A DNA stretch of 64,000 bases from Pseudomonas congelans (GCF_900103225.1 NZ_FNJH01000003.1:62001-126000), one strand, 5' to 3'; counted from the first letter of the stretch, positions 42,539 to 51,120 are shown. Notes: generated by a model not told the origin, from the letters alone. Made by a program: numbers and translations.

Positions 42539-43344
42539 GGTATGTGCTTCTCTTGCGCAATGGGTGAACTGTGGTGGCGGATCAACGGGAGATGCTTGCG
42601 CAGGCCCCGGTCCACGAGGGTCGGCAACAGGCTGTTGAGCCTGACGAAAAAGCGCTCCGGCCAACCGAGGTAAAGCTCTCTGCGGTTGCCTGCAATGGCC
42701 TGGAGTACCGCCTGGGCGACGTCTTGCGGGTCGTCGACTGCTGAACTCAGCGCGTCGTTCAGCGCCTGCGCTGCAGCACTGTTCATGCTGGTCCGGGTGG
42801 CGCGCGGTGCGACGTACAGTACGCCGACCCGGGTGTCGGCCAGCTCGCGACGCAGCGCTTCGGAAAAACCTCGCAACGCGAACTTGCTGGCGCAGTAAGT
42901 GGCATACCCGGCATGGCCGATGGAGCCGTAGGTAGAACCGACGTTGACCACCATGGCTTCGCTGGCCTGCTTGAGCACCGGCAGCATCAGGCTGGTCAAC
43001 TGGATCGGTGCATGCACATTGAGGGTCAGCATGGCATCGATGTCGCTGGCTGACAGCTGCTCGAGCATCGCGAAATGGTTGGTGCCCGCGGCATTGATCA
43101 GCAGGTTGACGCCAGGCACAGCGCCGACCGCACGAACCACCTGCTGACGACCCTGTGCCGTGCACAGGTCTGCCTCGACCCAGTGCAGATTGGCAGGGTA
43201 GAGTTCGAGCAGTTGACGCAGTGGATGTACGTGCCGCGATACCGCCAGGACCTTGGCGCCCTGGCTGCACAATGCTTCGGCAATGGCCAGACCGATGCCG
43301 CCGCTGGCACCCGTTAGGACGACGTGCGCGTCAGGCAGCCGCAT
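42535..43344 (-). CDS. SDR-family oxidoreductase of the hemolysin/ligase operon
   Basis: 269 residues. Cofactor motif LTGASGGIG at 10-18, NAAG variant INAAGTNH, catalytic Ser in VNVGSTYGS and Y-C-A-S-K. The C-terminal extension (LYLGWPERFFVRLNSLLPTLVDRGLRKHLP) resembles DltE/acyl-reductase-type SDRs that act on long-chain substrates near membranes. Overlaps the di-iron-protein gene by 14 bp and the TPR gene by 4 bp. In the operon context it may reduce an acyl or keto intermediate produced by the ligase and acyltransferase-like proteins. Confidence 0.88.
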   Translation of the reverse strand: MRLPDAHVVLTGASGGIGLAIAEALCSQGAKVLAVSRHVHPLRQLLELYPANLHWVEADLCTAQGRQQVVRAVGAVPGVNLLINAAGTNHFAMLEQLSASDIDAMLTLNVHAPIQLTSLMLPVLKQASEAMVVNVGSTYGSIGHAGYATYCASKFALRGFSEALRRELADTRVGVLYVAPRATRTSMNSAAAQALNDALSSAVDDPQDVAQAVLQAIAGNRRELYLGWPERFFVRLNSLLPTLVDRGLRKHLPLIRHHSSPIAQEKHIP

Positions 43345-44020
43345 GAGCCGACTCCTTATGCGCGGTCAGCGCAGCGCCCGGCAATTCGCGAAACATGTCG
43401 GTGTACAGGCGGTAAACCATGCGCGACGCATGGATCACGGCCTGTTGATCGTCCGGATCGTCGACCTTGTCCATCAGCTTGCGGAAGGTTTCCATGTGGC
43501 CTATGTCCAGGCTGCCGTGAGAACTCAGGTAGCTGAACGCTTCTGGTCCAAGGCCGAGCCCTGCGCGCATGCTGTCTGCTGCATGGGTGGCCAGGGCAAT
43601 GCTGGTGCCTTCCAGCACATTGACCATGCCGAACAGGCCCACCGGGTTGCCGCGTGCGATGAGGTCGTAAAGGTAGGCGACCATCAGTTCGATAGGCGCG
43701 CCGGGCTGCCCGTTTTCCACGGCCTCGGCCTGACCGCCACAGGCACGCAGGTCGTTGAGTACCCATTTTTCATGCCCGTATTCATCCTCGATGTATTCAC
43801 ATACGGCCGCGCGCAGCCATTCCATCCTCGACGGCAGCCGGGCGCCACAGGCCATCATCAATGGCACGGTATGACGCACGTGGTAATAGGCCTGGGTCAG
43901 AAAGGCCCGGTAACTTTCCAGGCTGACCTGGCCAGCCATTGCCTGGCGAATGATCGGCAGGTTGAACAGCGTTTCGCGTTGTTCCTGGGTCGCATCCTGC
44001 AGGGTCTGAAAAAAGCTCAT
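43331..44020 (-). CDS. Heme-oxygenase-like di-iron protein (iron-containing redox enzyme family)
   Basis: 229 residues, all-helical. Candidate metal ligands in the usual HO-like di-iron order are H47/H50 in AYYHVRH, E80/H83 in EDEYGHEKW, E137 in NVLEGTS, and H168, D172, H175 in SHGSLDIGH. The family, often mis-annotated as TenA/PqqC-like, includes oxygenases that fragment or desaturate acyl or amino-acid substrates, UndA being a distant member. The sequence is not UndA itself: length and motif context differ. Overlaps the ligase gene by 4 bp. I infer an O2-dependent step on a ligase-activated acyl substrate. Confidence 0.82.
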   Translation of the reverse strand: MSFFQTLQDATQEQRETLFNLPIIRQAMAGQVSLESYRAFLTQAYYHVRHTVPLMMACGARLPSRMEWLRAAVCEYIEDEYGHEKWVLNDLRACGGQAEAVENGQPGAPIELMVAYLYDLIARGNPVGLFGMVNVLEGTSIALATHAADSMRAGLGLGPEAFSYLSSHGSLDIGHMETFRKLMDKVDDPDDQQAVIHASRMVYRLYTDMFRELPGAALTAHKESAHAAA

Positions 44021-45498
44021 GACAAGGCACCTTGGGTCAGGTTGTAGGGAGTGAAAAGTGCTTGGTAGCGTTCAAGAATGGCCTCGCGGCGCGGCCGGCC
44101 ATTCGCGGTAGACAAACCGTTTGCGGGGCTGAACGGCTCGTCGAGTCGCGTCCAGCTCTTGACGCTGGCGTAATCGGGCAGCGTCTGATTGGCCTTGTTG
44201 ACGGCCTCTTCGATCTCCACGTCAGTGGTGTCGGGACGCGATGGCCAGATCAGGGCGTGGTTGGACGGCAGGGCCTCGCCATACACGAACGCCTGGGCAA
44301 TGCAGTGGTTCTGGGTAAGTTCTGCTTCGATCCATTCCGGATTGACGTTACGTCCGAAGCTGGTCACGAACTGATGTTTCTTGCGGCCCTTCAAGTACAG
44401 GTAGCCATCAGCGTCGAACTCACCCAGATCGCCGGTAGGCCACCAGGCCGGTGCGGGTGTGGTGTCGCCCAGATAACCGAGCATTGGACTGCCGGCCACC
44501 AGCACTTCGCCGTCAGCGGCCAGGCGTAACCTTATGTGCGGCAGTGGACGGCCAACACTCCCGGCACGCCGGGCGTCCGGACGATTGAGGGTGATGACCG
44601 AGGCGCACTCCGACAGGCCATAGCCCTCGAAGACCGGCAGGCCTGCCGCTTGAGCGCGCAACAGCAGATCGTGGCTGACGCGCGCGCCACCGACTGCGGC
44701 GAAGCTCAGCATCGACGCATCGAACGCACCCGCTTCGCAGGCCGTCACTAGCAGCAGCAACAATTGAGGGACCAGAATCATGCTGTCCGGGCGGCGCTGC
44801 TGCAAAAACATCAGCAGGCGCGAGGCGTCGACGCCACTGGCACCCTGAATACCCAGGTCCTGCTGGCTTGGCAGGCTGATGCGTGCGCCGGCATACAAGG
44901 CTGCATAACAACCTATGTTTTCCAGCAGGATCGCCAGCGGCAAGAGGCTCAGATGGTGTACAGGCCGCACCGACTGACTGGCTTCATGAAGCCCGCGAGC
45001 AACCCTGAGGATGCTGTCGGCACTCAGGCAAACACCCTTGGGGGTGCCCGTGGTGCCCGAGGTGAAGGTCAGTTTGGCGGTGCCCACCGGCATGTATGTG
45101 TGCTCGGCAGCGCGGCGTTGCCAGAATGCGCCATGTTGTCGGTAATCAGAGGCCTGCAACTCTTGAGCGAAGACTGATCCGGTAATCACCGTGTCCGCCT
45201 GGCTTCGCTCCAGGCAATGCCGTCGTTGGGCGAGGCTGAAGAATGGCGGCAGCGCCACACAGCTCAGCCCTTCGAACAGTACGGCCAGGTCCCAGAGCAG
45301 GGCGTCGGGGCTGTTGTCCAGCATCAGCGCCACGATCTGCGCATTGGCGGCGCGCAATTGTTCGCGGCGCTGCGTGAGCTCCTCGACCAGTGCGGCGTAA
45401 TCCAGCGCCCGGTCTTCGCCTTGCAGGGCGATGGCCAGAGGCTGCTCGTCGGCAAGCGTCTGCAGTCTTTGCCAAAAGGCTTCACGTTCATGCGACAT
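44017..45498 (-). CDS. Long-chain acyl-CoA-synthetase-like AMP-binding enzyme
   Basis: 493 residues from the ATG at 45498. Adenylation motifs are present: A3 LTFTSGTTGTPKGV, A5 EGYGLSECASV, A7 PTGDLGEFD and A8 GRKKHQFVTSFGRNVNPEWIE, which is the long-chain form (VTSxGxNVxPExIE). In the C-terminal A10 block (NGLSTANGRPRREAI...ERY), the position of the usual catalytic lysine (LTPTLKxKR) is occupied by Arg, so canonical adenylation may be altered. No carrier protein is fused. Overlaps its operon neighbours by 11 and 4 bp. Expected to activate a fatty acid or similar carboxylate. Confidence 0.88.
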   Translation of the reverse strand: MSHEREAFWQRLQTLADEQPLAIALQGEDRALDYAALVEELTQRREQLRAANAQIVALMLDNSPDALLWDLAVLFEGLSCVALPPFFSLAQRRHCLERSQADTVITGSVFAQELQASDYRQHGAFWQRRAAEHTYMPVGTAKLTFTSGTTGTPKGVCLSADSILRVARGLHEASQSVRPVHHLSLLPLAILLENIGCYAALYAGARISLPSQQDLGIQGASGVDASRLLMFLQQRRPDSMILVPQLLLLLVTACEAGAFDASMLSFAAVGGARVSHDLLLRAQAAGLPVFEGYGLSECASVITLNRPDARRAGSVGRPLPHIRLRLAADGEVLVAGSPMLGYLGDTTPAPAWWPTGDLGEFDADGYLYLKGRKKHQFVTSFGRNVNPEWIEAELTQNHCIAQAFVYGEALPSNHALIWPSRPDTTDVEIEEAVNKANQTLPDYASVKSWTRLDEPFSPANGLSTANGRPRREAILERYQALFTPYNLTQGALS

Positions 45499-46165
45499 GG
45501 CAATCAGGCTCCAGTGTTTGTGGCAGTCCAAAGCGCTCGAAGATGCCCATGCTGCTCAGGTGCAGAAAACCGGCACGGATGTCGCCGACATGCACGCTGG
45601 GCCGTGAGTCGTAGTACGAGCCCCAGGTGTGACGCTCTTCGCCCAGACGTGCCGGATCGGCAGCGCACAGCGTGACCGGATTCAGGCCCAGACGATTGAA
45701 GCTGTTGACCAGTGCTCCGTTGCCGGTAAAGGCAACCCATTCGAAACCGCCCATCGCCAGCAACCAGGTCACTGTGATGATGCTCAGCCGGGCGCTGCCC
45801 AGGCTGCTGGCCGCCAGGTTGCCGACTTCGACAATGCCCTGGCGCTCGATCGGGCGCCCTGCCGCAGTGTTGACCTGCTGTTCGATGGGGTGATCCAGAT
45901 AGCTCTCCAGAAACAATGTGCCAGCGCTGGCGTGACGAATGCCGGCGACGGCACACAGCGCGCCGCTGCCGTCCTGGAGCCCGAAAAGCTCCGGCATGAA
46001 TTGCCTGACGTCGGCGTTGTGGGCCTTGCGAAATTGTTGCTGAACGAACCGTTCCAGAGGCTCACGCTGCTGTTCATGCGCCAAGACGCGGAAGAGGGTC
46101 AGGGCGGGAGCCCCGGTATTGCCAAAACTCAGCGGTAGACGAATGTTCCAATCGATATCAGGCAT
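45488..46165 (-). CDS. Thermostable hemolysin family protein (PF12261), first gene of the operon
   Basis: 225 residues with GGAGGAGCC upstream of the ATG. Sequence marks of the family: FVQQQFRKAHNADVRQFMPELFGLQD, LFLESYLDHPIEQQV, RQGIVEVGNLAASSLGSARLSIITVTWLL and GFEWVAFTGNGALVNSFNRLGLNP. The name comes from a Vibrio protein; by fold, as I recall, the family belongs to the GNAT/LuxI-like acyltransferase clan, so a lysis function is doubtful. As leader of an operon with an acyl ligase, a di-iron enzyme and an SDR, acyl transfer is the more coherent role (inference). Divergent from the DEAD-box helicase gene across about 290 bp. Confidence 0.85.
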   Translation of the reverse strand: MPDIDWNIRLPLSFGNTGAPALTLFRVLAHEQQREPLERFVQQQFRKAHNADVRQFMPELFGLQDGSGALCAVAGIRHASAGTLFLESYLDHPIEQQVNTAAGRPIERQGIVEVGNLAASSLGSARLSIITVTWLLAMGGFEWVAFTGNGALVNSFNRLGLNPVTLCAADPARLGEERHTWGSYYDSRPSVHVGDIRAGFLHLSSMGIFERFGLPQTLEPDCHVA

Positions 46166-46454
46166 TGGCGAGGCTCCTCCCCCGGTCAGCGAGTAGGGTG
46201 GAGTATCGAAGCGGTTTCTTAACCGAATCTGAAGGTAGAAAAATAAATCACGGCCTTCGATTTTTTAGCGTGTATGAAGGGAGAAAAAGCCTCGCGAAGA
46301 GCGGCCCGGCAGCGTTGCCCGGCAACGTTTCGAATGGCCTTTATCGGCCCTTTGGTAAACAAAATCAGCCTTTGGTGGTAAAGAAACTCGGCCCCGACGC
46401 TCGAAACCGTTACGCTATGCAGCTGTATTTTTGTTTTTCGTCGAGGTAGCACCC

Positions 46455-47792
46455 GTGTTTTCCGAATTCGCCCTGCACGAACGCCTGCTCAAAGCTGTGG
46501 CCGAGCTTAAATTTGTCGAGCCTACGCCCGTGCAGGCGGCCGCCATTCCGCTCGCACTGCAAGGGCGCGACCTGCGGGTGACTGCGCAAACCGGTAGCGG
46601 CAAGACCGCCGCATTTGTGCTGCCGATCCTCAACCGTCTGATCGGTCCGGCCAAGGTTCGCGTCGACATTCGCGCAGTGATCCTGCTGCCAACCCGCGAG
46701 CTGGCTCAGCAGACGCTCAAGGAAGTCGAGCGCTTCTCGCAGTTCACCTTCGTCAAGGCCGGTCTGATCACCGGTGGCGAGGACTTCAAGGTTCAGGCCG
46801 CCATGCTGCGCAAGGTGCCGGACATTCTGATCGGCACGCCGGGTCGTCTGCTGGAGCAGTTGAACGCCGGCAATCTGGACCTCAAGCACGTTGAAGTGCT
46901 GGTCCTGGACGAAGCCGACCGCATGCTGGACATGGGCTTTTCTGAAGACGTCGAGCGTCTGGCCGGCGAATGTGCCGGTCGTGAGCAGACCATGCTGTTC
47001 TCGGCGACCACCGGCGGCGCTGGCCTGCGGGAAATGATCGGCAAGGTGCTCAAGGATCCACAGCACTTGCAAGTCAACAGCGTCAGTGAGCTGGCTTCCG
47101 GCACGCGCCACCAGATCATCACTGCCGACCACAACGTGCACAAAGAGCAGGTTCTCAACTGGCTGCTGGCCAACGAGACTTATAAGAAAGCCATTATCTT
47201 CACCAACACCAAGGCCATGGCCGACCGTCTGTATGGCCGTCTGGTGGCGCTGGAGTACAAGGCGTTCGTGCTGCACGGCGACAAGGACCAGAAGGACCGC
47301 AAGGCGGCCATCGACCGTCTCAAGCAAGGCGGTGCGAAAATCATGGTCGCCACCGACGTGGCGGCTCGCGGCCTTGATGTCGAAGGTCTGGACATGGTGA
47401 TCAACTTCGACATGCCACGCAGCGGCGACGACTACGTCCACCGCGTCGGGCGTACCGGTCGTGCGGGCAGCGACGGCCTGGCGATTTCGCTGATCTGTCA
47501 TGGCGACTGGAACCTGATGTCGAGCGTGGAGCGCTACCTCAAGCAGAGCTTCGAGCGTCGCGTCATCAAGGAAGTCAAAGGCACCTACGGCGGGCCGAAG
47601 AAGGTCAAGGCCTCCGGCAAGGCGGTAGGCGTCAAGAAGAAAAAGACCGACGCGAAGGGCGACAAGAAGAAAGTCGCGGCCAAAGGGCCGACCAAACGCA
47701 AGACGGTCAACCGTCCCAAGTCCGATCTGGTCAGCCAGGACGGCATGGCCCCGCTGAAAAAACGCAGCACCCCGGCCCCGGCCGCCGAGTGA
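46455..47792 (+). CDS. DEAD-box ATP-dependent RNA helicase
   Basis: 445 residues from a GTG at 46455, with GAGG 9 nt upstream. Motif order is complete: Q motif (PTPVQAAAIP), I TGSGKT, Ia PTRELAQQ, GG, Ib TPGRLL, II DEADRMLDMGF, III SAT, IV IIFTNTK, V ARGLDVEGLD and VI HRVGRTGRAG. A lysine-rich C-terminal tail (VKKKKTDAKGDKKKVAAKG) should bind RNA, giving an SrmB/RhlE-type layout. Role: unwinding structured RNA in ribosome assembly or decay. Ends in a perfect 12-bp terminator hairpin. Confidence 0.93.
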   Translation: MFSEFALHERLLKAVAELKFVEPTPVQAAAIPLALQGRDLRVTAQTGSGKTAAFVLPILNRLIGPAKVRVDIRAVILLPTRELAQQTLKEVERFSQFTFVKAGLITGGEDFKVQAAMLRKVPDILIGTPGRLLEQLNAGNLDLKHVEVLVLDEADRMLDMGFSEDVERLAGECAGREQTMLFSATTGGAGLREMIGKVLKDPQHLQVNSVSELASGTRHQIITADHNVHKEQVLNWLLANETYKKAIIFTNTKAMADRLYGRLVALEYKAFVLHGDKDQKDRKAAIDRLKQGGAKIMVATDVAARGLDVEGLDMVINFDMPRSGDDYVHRVGRTGRAGSDGLAISLICHGDWNLMSSVERYLKQSFERRVIKEVKGTYGGPKKVKASGKAVGVKKKKTDAKGDKKKVAAKGPTKRKTVNRPKSDLVSQDGMAPLKKRSTPAPAAE

Positions 47793-47798
47793 TTGCCG

Positions 47799-47828
47799 TG
47801 ATCGCTCCCGTGCATTCGGGAGCGATCA
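47799..47828 (+). terminator. Rho-independent terminator of the DEAD-box helicase gene
   Basis: TGATCGCTCCCG and CGGGAGCGATCA pair perfectly over 12 bp with a 6-nt loop; ACTTCTTTT follows. It begins 6 bp after the stop codon. Confidence 0.85.
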
Positions 47829-47987
47829 ACTTCTTTTGCAGTCTGTCTTCGTGCTGACAATGCCTCGCTACACCGCCCGCCAGCTTCTCTGAACCGTCAT
47901 ACACCTCGCAGGTCACACCCTTTGAGTCGCATGCCCGTGGCTGGATGTCATGGGTGATCATTCCATGCTGGACGGAGGTTTAGAGAA

Positions 47988-48290
47988 ATGACTTACAACT
48001 GGGATCTTATCGAGCGTTTGTTGCACGAAGTGCAGAACAACGGCACCCCCTCGACATCCACTGAATTCGAGACGCTGCTCAATCGCAGCTACATCGAACC
48101 GCGTCCTCGTGAGGAAGGTGGAGATGGCTCGACGTACATGCTGACAAAGCGCGGCGCGAGCCTGCTGGCTTTGATCGACAGCAGCATTCCGGGGAATGAC
48201 CATCCGCGTCAGGTACTCAACGAGCAGGCAGGCGACCCGCTTGATCCGGCGCTCTTTGACACCATCGCCAAAAAGCCCCAGATCGCATAA
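47988..48290 (+). CDS. Small winged-helix-like protein, DUF2513-type pattern
   Basis: 100 residues with GGAGG upstream of the ATG at 47988. The opening MTYNWDLIERLLHEVQN is the pattern of DUF2513/YjcQ proteins (W-D-L-I-x-x-I/L-L-x-x-V/E), followed by a short helical and turn region and TYMLTKRGASLLALID, which looks like the wing and final helix of a winged-helix fold. The C-terminal 30 residues are polar. Possibly a small transcription factor; in other bacteria such genes are often phage-borne. Standalone, followed by 143-bp repeats. Confidence 0.7.
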   Translation: MTYNWDLIERLLHEVQNNGTPSTSTEFETLLNRSYIEPRPREEGGDGSTYMLTKRGASLLALIDSSIPGNDHPRQVLNEQAGDPLDPALFDTIAKKPQIA

Positions 48291-48321
48291 AACCGCTGAC
48301 GTTGCGCATGCCGACTCGGGC

Positions 48322-48671
48322 CAGGACGCAGAGCGTCCGGAACGGCATGCCCACGCGGAGCATGGGCACGATGGTGATAGGGCTATCGTTCCTCACGCTC
48401 CAGCGTGGGAATGCCTTGGGTGACGCTCCGCGTCACGATTCTGCGCCACACCGCGCACTCAAGGCAGGACGCAGAGCGCCCGGAACGGCATGCCCACGCG
48501 GAGCATGGGCACGATGGTGATAGGGCTATCGTTCCTCACGCTCCAGCTTGGGAATGCCTTGGGTGACGCTCCGCGTCACGATTCTGCGCCACACCGCGCA
48601 CTGAAGACAGGACGCAGAGCGTCCGGAACGGCACGCCCACGCGGAGCATGGGCACGATGGTTGTGGTGAGA
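48322..48671. repeat. 143-bp tandem repeats, about 2.4 copies
   Basis: CAGGACGCAGAGCG begins at 48322, 48465 and 48608, giving a 143-bp period. Each unit holds inverted segments such as CCCACGC...GCATGGGC and TCGTTCCTCACGCTCC, plus GACGCTCCGCGTC. The third unit is truncated next to the 48683 stop codon. Elements sharing TCGTTCCTCACGCTCC occur again inverted at 59185-59200. Confidence 0.9.
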
Positions 48672-48682
48672 GGGCTATCGGA

Positions 48683-49546
48683 CTACTTTTGCGACTTCAG
48701 GCAATCGAGGTCGGTGAAGTCCTTGCGCATGTCGGCGATGCGGCTCAGTAGTTTGGCGCGTTGTTCCGGGGTGCTCAGGGCGGTGATGTCGACGATCAGC
48801 GATATCGCGGCTTTCTCGGTCTGGTCGTAGGCCTTGCGGTATTCAGGGGTCCAGAACGTCTCGCGGTCCTGCAGCAACGCGGCGATGCGTTGCGGGAAGT
48901 CGCTGGCCTGACGCTGCTGTACGGTGGCGAGGAACAGGTTCTGCCAGCGCGTACGGTTTTCAATCCAGGCCTTGTTCTGCTCGCCGAGTGATGCAGACCA
49001 GGCCTGAATGCGGTCTTTCTGCGCCTGATTGAGCTTGCCGACCCACGGCGTCACGCGTTTCTGCATACGGTCGGCACGTTCTGCAATCTGGCGTTCCAGT
49101 GGCTGGTCGAGGTATTTGTTTTCGCGCTTGCGCTGATCCTTGGCGAACGACTCCTGCATCTCCTGCACTTGCTTGTCGTCAAAGCGCGACAGCAACTCCA
49201 CCGCAGACGGCGTGATCTCCTTCGAGATCTTGGATATCGCCTCTTTTGCTTCGCTGGTCCGAGCCTGCAGCCCTTCGTAAGTCACCTGGTCGGTCTTGAC
49301 CATGTCTTCGAGCTTGTCCAGCCAGGTCAGGTATTCCGGCAGCTGGGTGCTGCAATGCCAGCTCAAGTGTTGCTTGAGGCGCACGTCCAGCCAGCTTTTC
49401 TGTTCCGAGTTCATGTCCAGGTAGTCGCTGAGCGTCCACGGAATGATCACGTCGAGGTTGCGATACGCCAGTCCTACCTGATTGCATCCTGCGAGCAGTG
49501 CAACGGTCATCAACAGCGTGACGAATGCTTTGAATAAAGACTGCAT
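48683..49546 (-). CDS. DUF6279 family lipoprotein
   Basis: 287 residues; lipobox LLAGC (Cys21) after a short signal peptide, with AAGGAG at a good distance from the ATG. The mature part is helical: YRNLDVIIPWTLSDYLDMN, then a long charged region (KEITPSAVELLSRFDDKQVQEM...) and RMQKRVTPWVGKLNQAQKDRI, the hallmark of DUF6279 lipoproteins of gammaproteobacteria. Function unknown; presumably periplasmic face of a membrane. Its 3' end abuts the 143-bp repeats. Standalone. Confidence 0.88.
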   Translation of the reverse strand: MQSLFKAFVTLLMTVALLAGCNQVGLAYRNLDVIIPWTLSDYLDMNSEQKSWLDVRLKQHLSWHCSTQLPEYLTWLDKLEDMVKTDQVTYEGLQARTSEAKEAISKISKEITPSAVELLSRFDDKQVQEMQESFAKDQRKRENKYLDQPLERQIAERADRMQKRVTPWVGKLNQAQKDRIQAWSASLGEQNKAWIENRTRWQNLFLATVQQRQASDFPQRIAALLQDRETFWTPEYRKAYDQTEKAAISLIVDITALSTPEQRAKLLSRIADMRKDFTDLDCLKSQK

Positions 49547-49615
49547 GACATCTCCTTGGCGTACTGACGTGCAGTAGAGGAGCGTAGCGTCTGGCAGTTC
49601 AACCGGTTTCGGCGT

Positions 49616-50344
49616 TTAAAAGAATGAACGCACCGCTTTGAGGGTAAACGTCCCGTCACAGCGTGCATTGTGGCCGCTGTAGACGCTGCAATCGCCGCCG
49701 CTCAGGCTTGAGCCGCTGTAGATGAGGTTCATGTCGATGCCCAGCCAGGGGCGTGACAGGTTCAGCGACCAGTCGTTGAAGCCGTTGATTAACCCGCCGT
49801 CGGCGGCGGACTGCGGCGTATCGAATTGATGATTGGCGTACTGCATGCGCACGCCGACTCCGAGCTGCTCGATGGCGCCCAGATCGACGAATACCGTGCT
49901 GTCGCGGGTGCCGACATCGTTGCTGAAGGCCGCGCCGATCCGGCTGTTACGCATGCGCAGACCGGCATAGAACTCGTGGCTGTCGATCTGGCTGGTGTCG
50001 GGGTAACTGTAACGAATCATCCCCAGCTCGTAGCCCAAGGTGTTATCGAAGGGCTTCTTGAAGCCCATGTAGGAATCGAGCTCCATCCCGGTATCTGAGG
50101 CCAGGCCCATGTTGGGCGCCCATTGTCCGAAGTAGAAGCCGCTCTCGTGGGTCAGGTCCATGCCGCCATGAAAGGAGCCGGAACCGCCGCTGGGCGTCAC
50201 CAGACCCTGGGCCATGCTGCGCGTAGGCGTGGTAGCAAGTTTCAGGTCGAAGTCGCCCAGATCCCGCTCCAGAACCTGGGCAGAGACAGACTGACAAACA
50301 AGCATGGCGCTGAAAGACAGCACGTGTAAGCGATGACTGAGCAT
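49616..50344 (-). CDS. TorF-family putative outer-membrane porin
   Basis: 242 residues with a signal peptide (cleavage near SVSAQVLE) and AAGGAG upstream. The mature protein is a run of amphipathic strands with G-x-x-L/W alternation (SGFYFGQWAPNMGLASDTGMELDSY..., SWSLNL...), ending in a terminal phenylalanine (VRSFF), the outer-membrane assembly signal. The pattern of DLKLATTPTRSMAQGLVTPSG and GMDLTHESGFYFGQW is that of the Gcw_chp/TorF family, 12-strand-type barrels of unknown substrate. Standalone between two lipoprotein genes. Confidence 0.82.
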   Translation of the reverse strand: MLSHRLHVLSFSAMLVCQSVSAQVLERDLGDFDLKLATTPTRSMAQGLVTPSGGSGSFHGGMDLTHESGFYFGQWAPNMGLASDTGMELDSYMGFKKPFDNTLGYELGMIRYSYPDTSQIDSHEFYAGLRMRNSRIGAAFSNDVGTRDSTVFVDLGAIEQLGVGVRMQYANHQFDTPQSAADGGLINGFNDWSLNLSRPWLGIDMNLIYSGSSLSGGDCSVYSGHNARCDGTFTLKAVRSFF

Positions 50345-50488
50345 GGCTCACTCCTTGATCTGCGAGGAGTGTGGTCAGGGATGGCGTATCGAAAATGGCT
50401 CAGGAGCCGACACAAACCGCGAGCTAGAGCCTCGCAAGGATACCGTCGAAATGCGCTGAGGGCGGACCGTTCGTCGATCCGTTATGTG

Positions 50489-51001
50489 TCAGTTGGCCGC
50501 AGTGGTGCGCGCAGAGGGAATGATCAGCCCGCGAATCACCACCAGCGCCTGCTGAAACGACGGGTAGCCGCTCTTGGCAACGTCCAGTTGGGCATATTCG
50601 GCCTGGTAACGCTCGGCCAGCTTTGGATCGCTGACGCTCAGTTGCTGGGAGAGCAGGGCGATGGCCAGGGGATGCTTGTGTTTCGCGGCGGTTTGCAGCA
50701 AATCGATAATCTGCTTCGGGTCGGCCTGCTGACGGATCAGTAGCACGGCCTGGTAGAACTCGGCTTCGCCCGACGCGTCGTCAAGTGCGGCTCGGCGCAG
50801 CATGGCCTCGGCCAGTTCATAGTTTTCGCGGTCATCTTCGCTGATCAGCAGTTTGGCCTGCAGCATGTCGTTCTGATACAGCAGGTGCTCCGCCCGGCAA
50901 GGGCTGTCGGTAAGCTGGCTGTCGTTGGGGCCGTTTTCGCAGTGGTGCGACGCGCAGCCGCCAAGGTAGACAAGTGCACCGAAAAGCATCCAGTTCTTCA
51001 T
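50489..51001 (-). CDS. Small lipoprotein with Sel1/TPR-like helices
   Basis: 170 residues; start at the ATG at 51001 (MKNWMLFGALVYLGGC), with GGAA 8 nt upstream; 18 upstream codons are excluded. Lipobox LGGC (Cys16). The mature region has helical repeats (YELAEAMLRRAALDDASGEAEFYQAVLLIRQQADPKQIIDLLQTAAKHKHPLAI) of the TPR/Sel1 kind. The short stretch ASHHCENGPNDSQLTD after the lipid site has a second cysteine. It resembles alginate-locus AlgK-like helical lipoproteins only in general style. Standalone; no partner gene is evident. Confidence 0.72.
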   Translation of the reverse strand: MKNWMLFGALVYLGGCASHHCENGPNDSQLTDSPCRAEHLLYQNDMLQAKLLISEDDRENYELAEAMLRRAALDDASGEAEFYQAVLLIRQQADPKQIIDLLQTAAKHKHPLAIALLSQQLSVSDPKLAERYQAEYAQLDVAKSGYPSFQQALVVIRGLIIPSARTTAAN

Positions 51002-51120
51002 TCGAGCATTCCACAAAGAAGATAACGTCCAGAGCGTGATCCAGCTCGTGGTCATAGTGATATCAGAGGAGAGAGTAGCAGCGTGACCGGAAGAATATCC
51101 AGCGAAGGATGGTCAATCTA

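Noticed and set aside
41897..43270. 457-residue fused frame reading through the SDR into the TPR protein
   Set aside because: The upstream part lacks any coding signature and overlaps the SDR gene; the internal ATG at 42538 begins with a signal peptide and overlaps the SDR stop as in an operon.
43331..44020. Identification of the di-iron protein as UndA (1-undecene synthase)
   Set aside because: Shares the fold type but differs in length and motif context from UndA of pseudomonads as I recall it; only the family level is supported.
48322..48671. CRISPR array
   Set aside because: The repeats are 143 bp units without short unique spacers and have no cas genes nearby.
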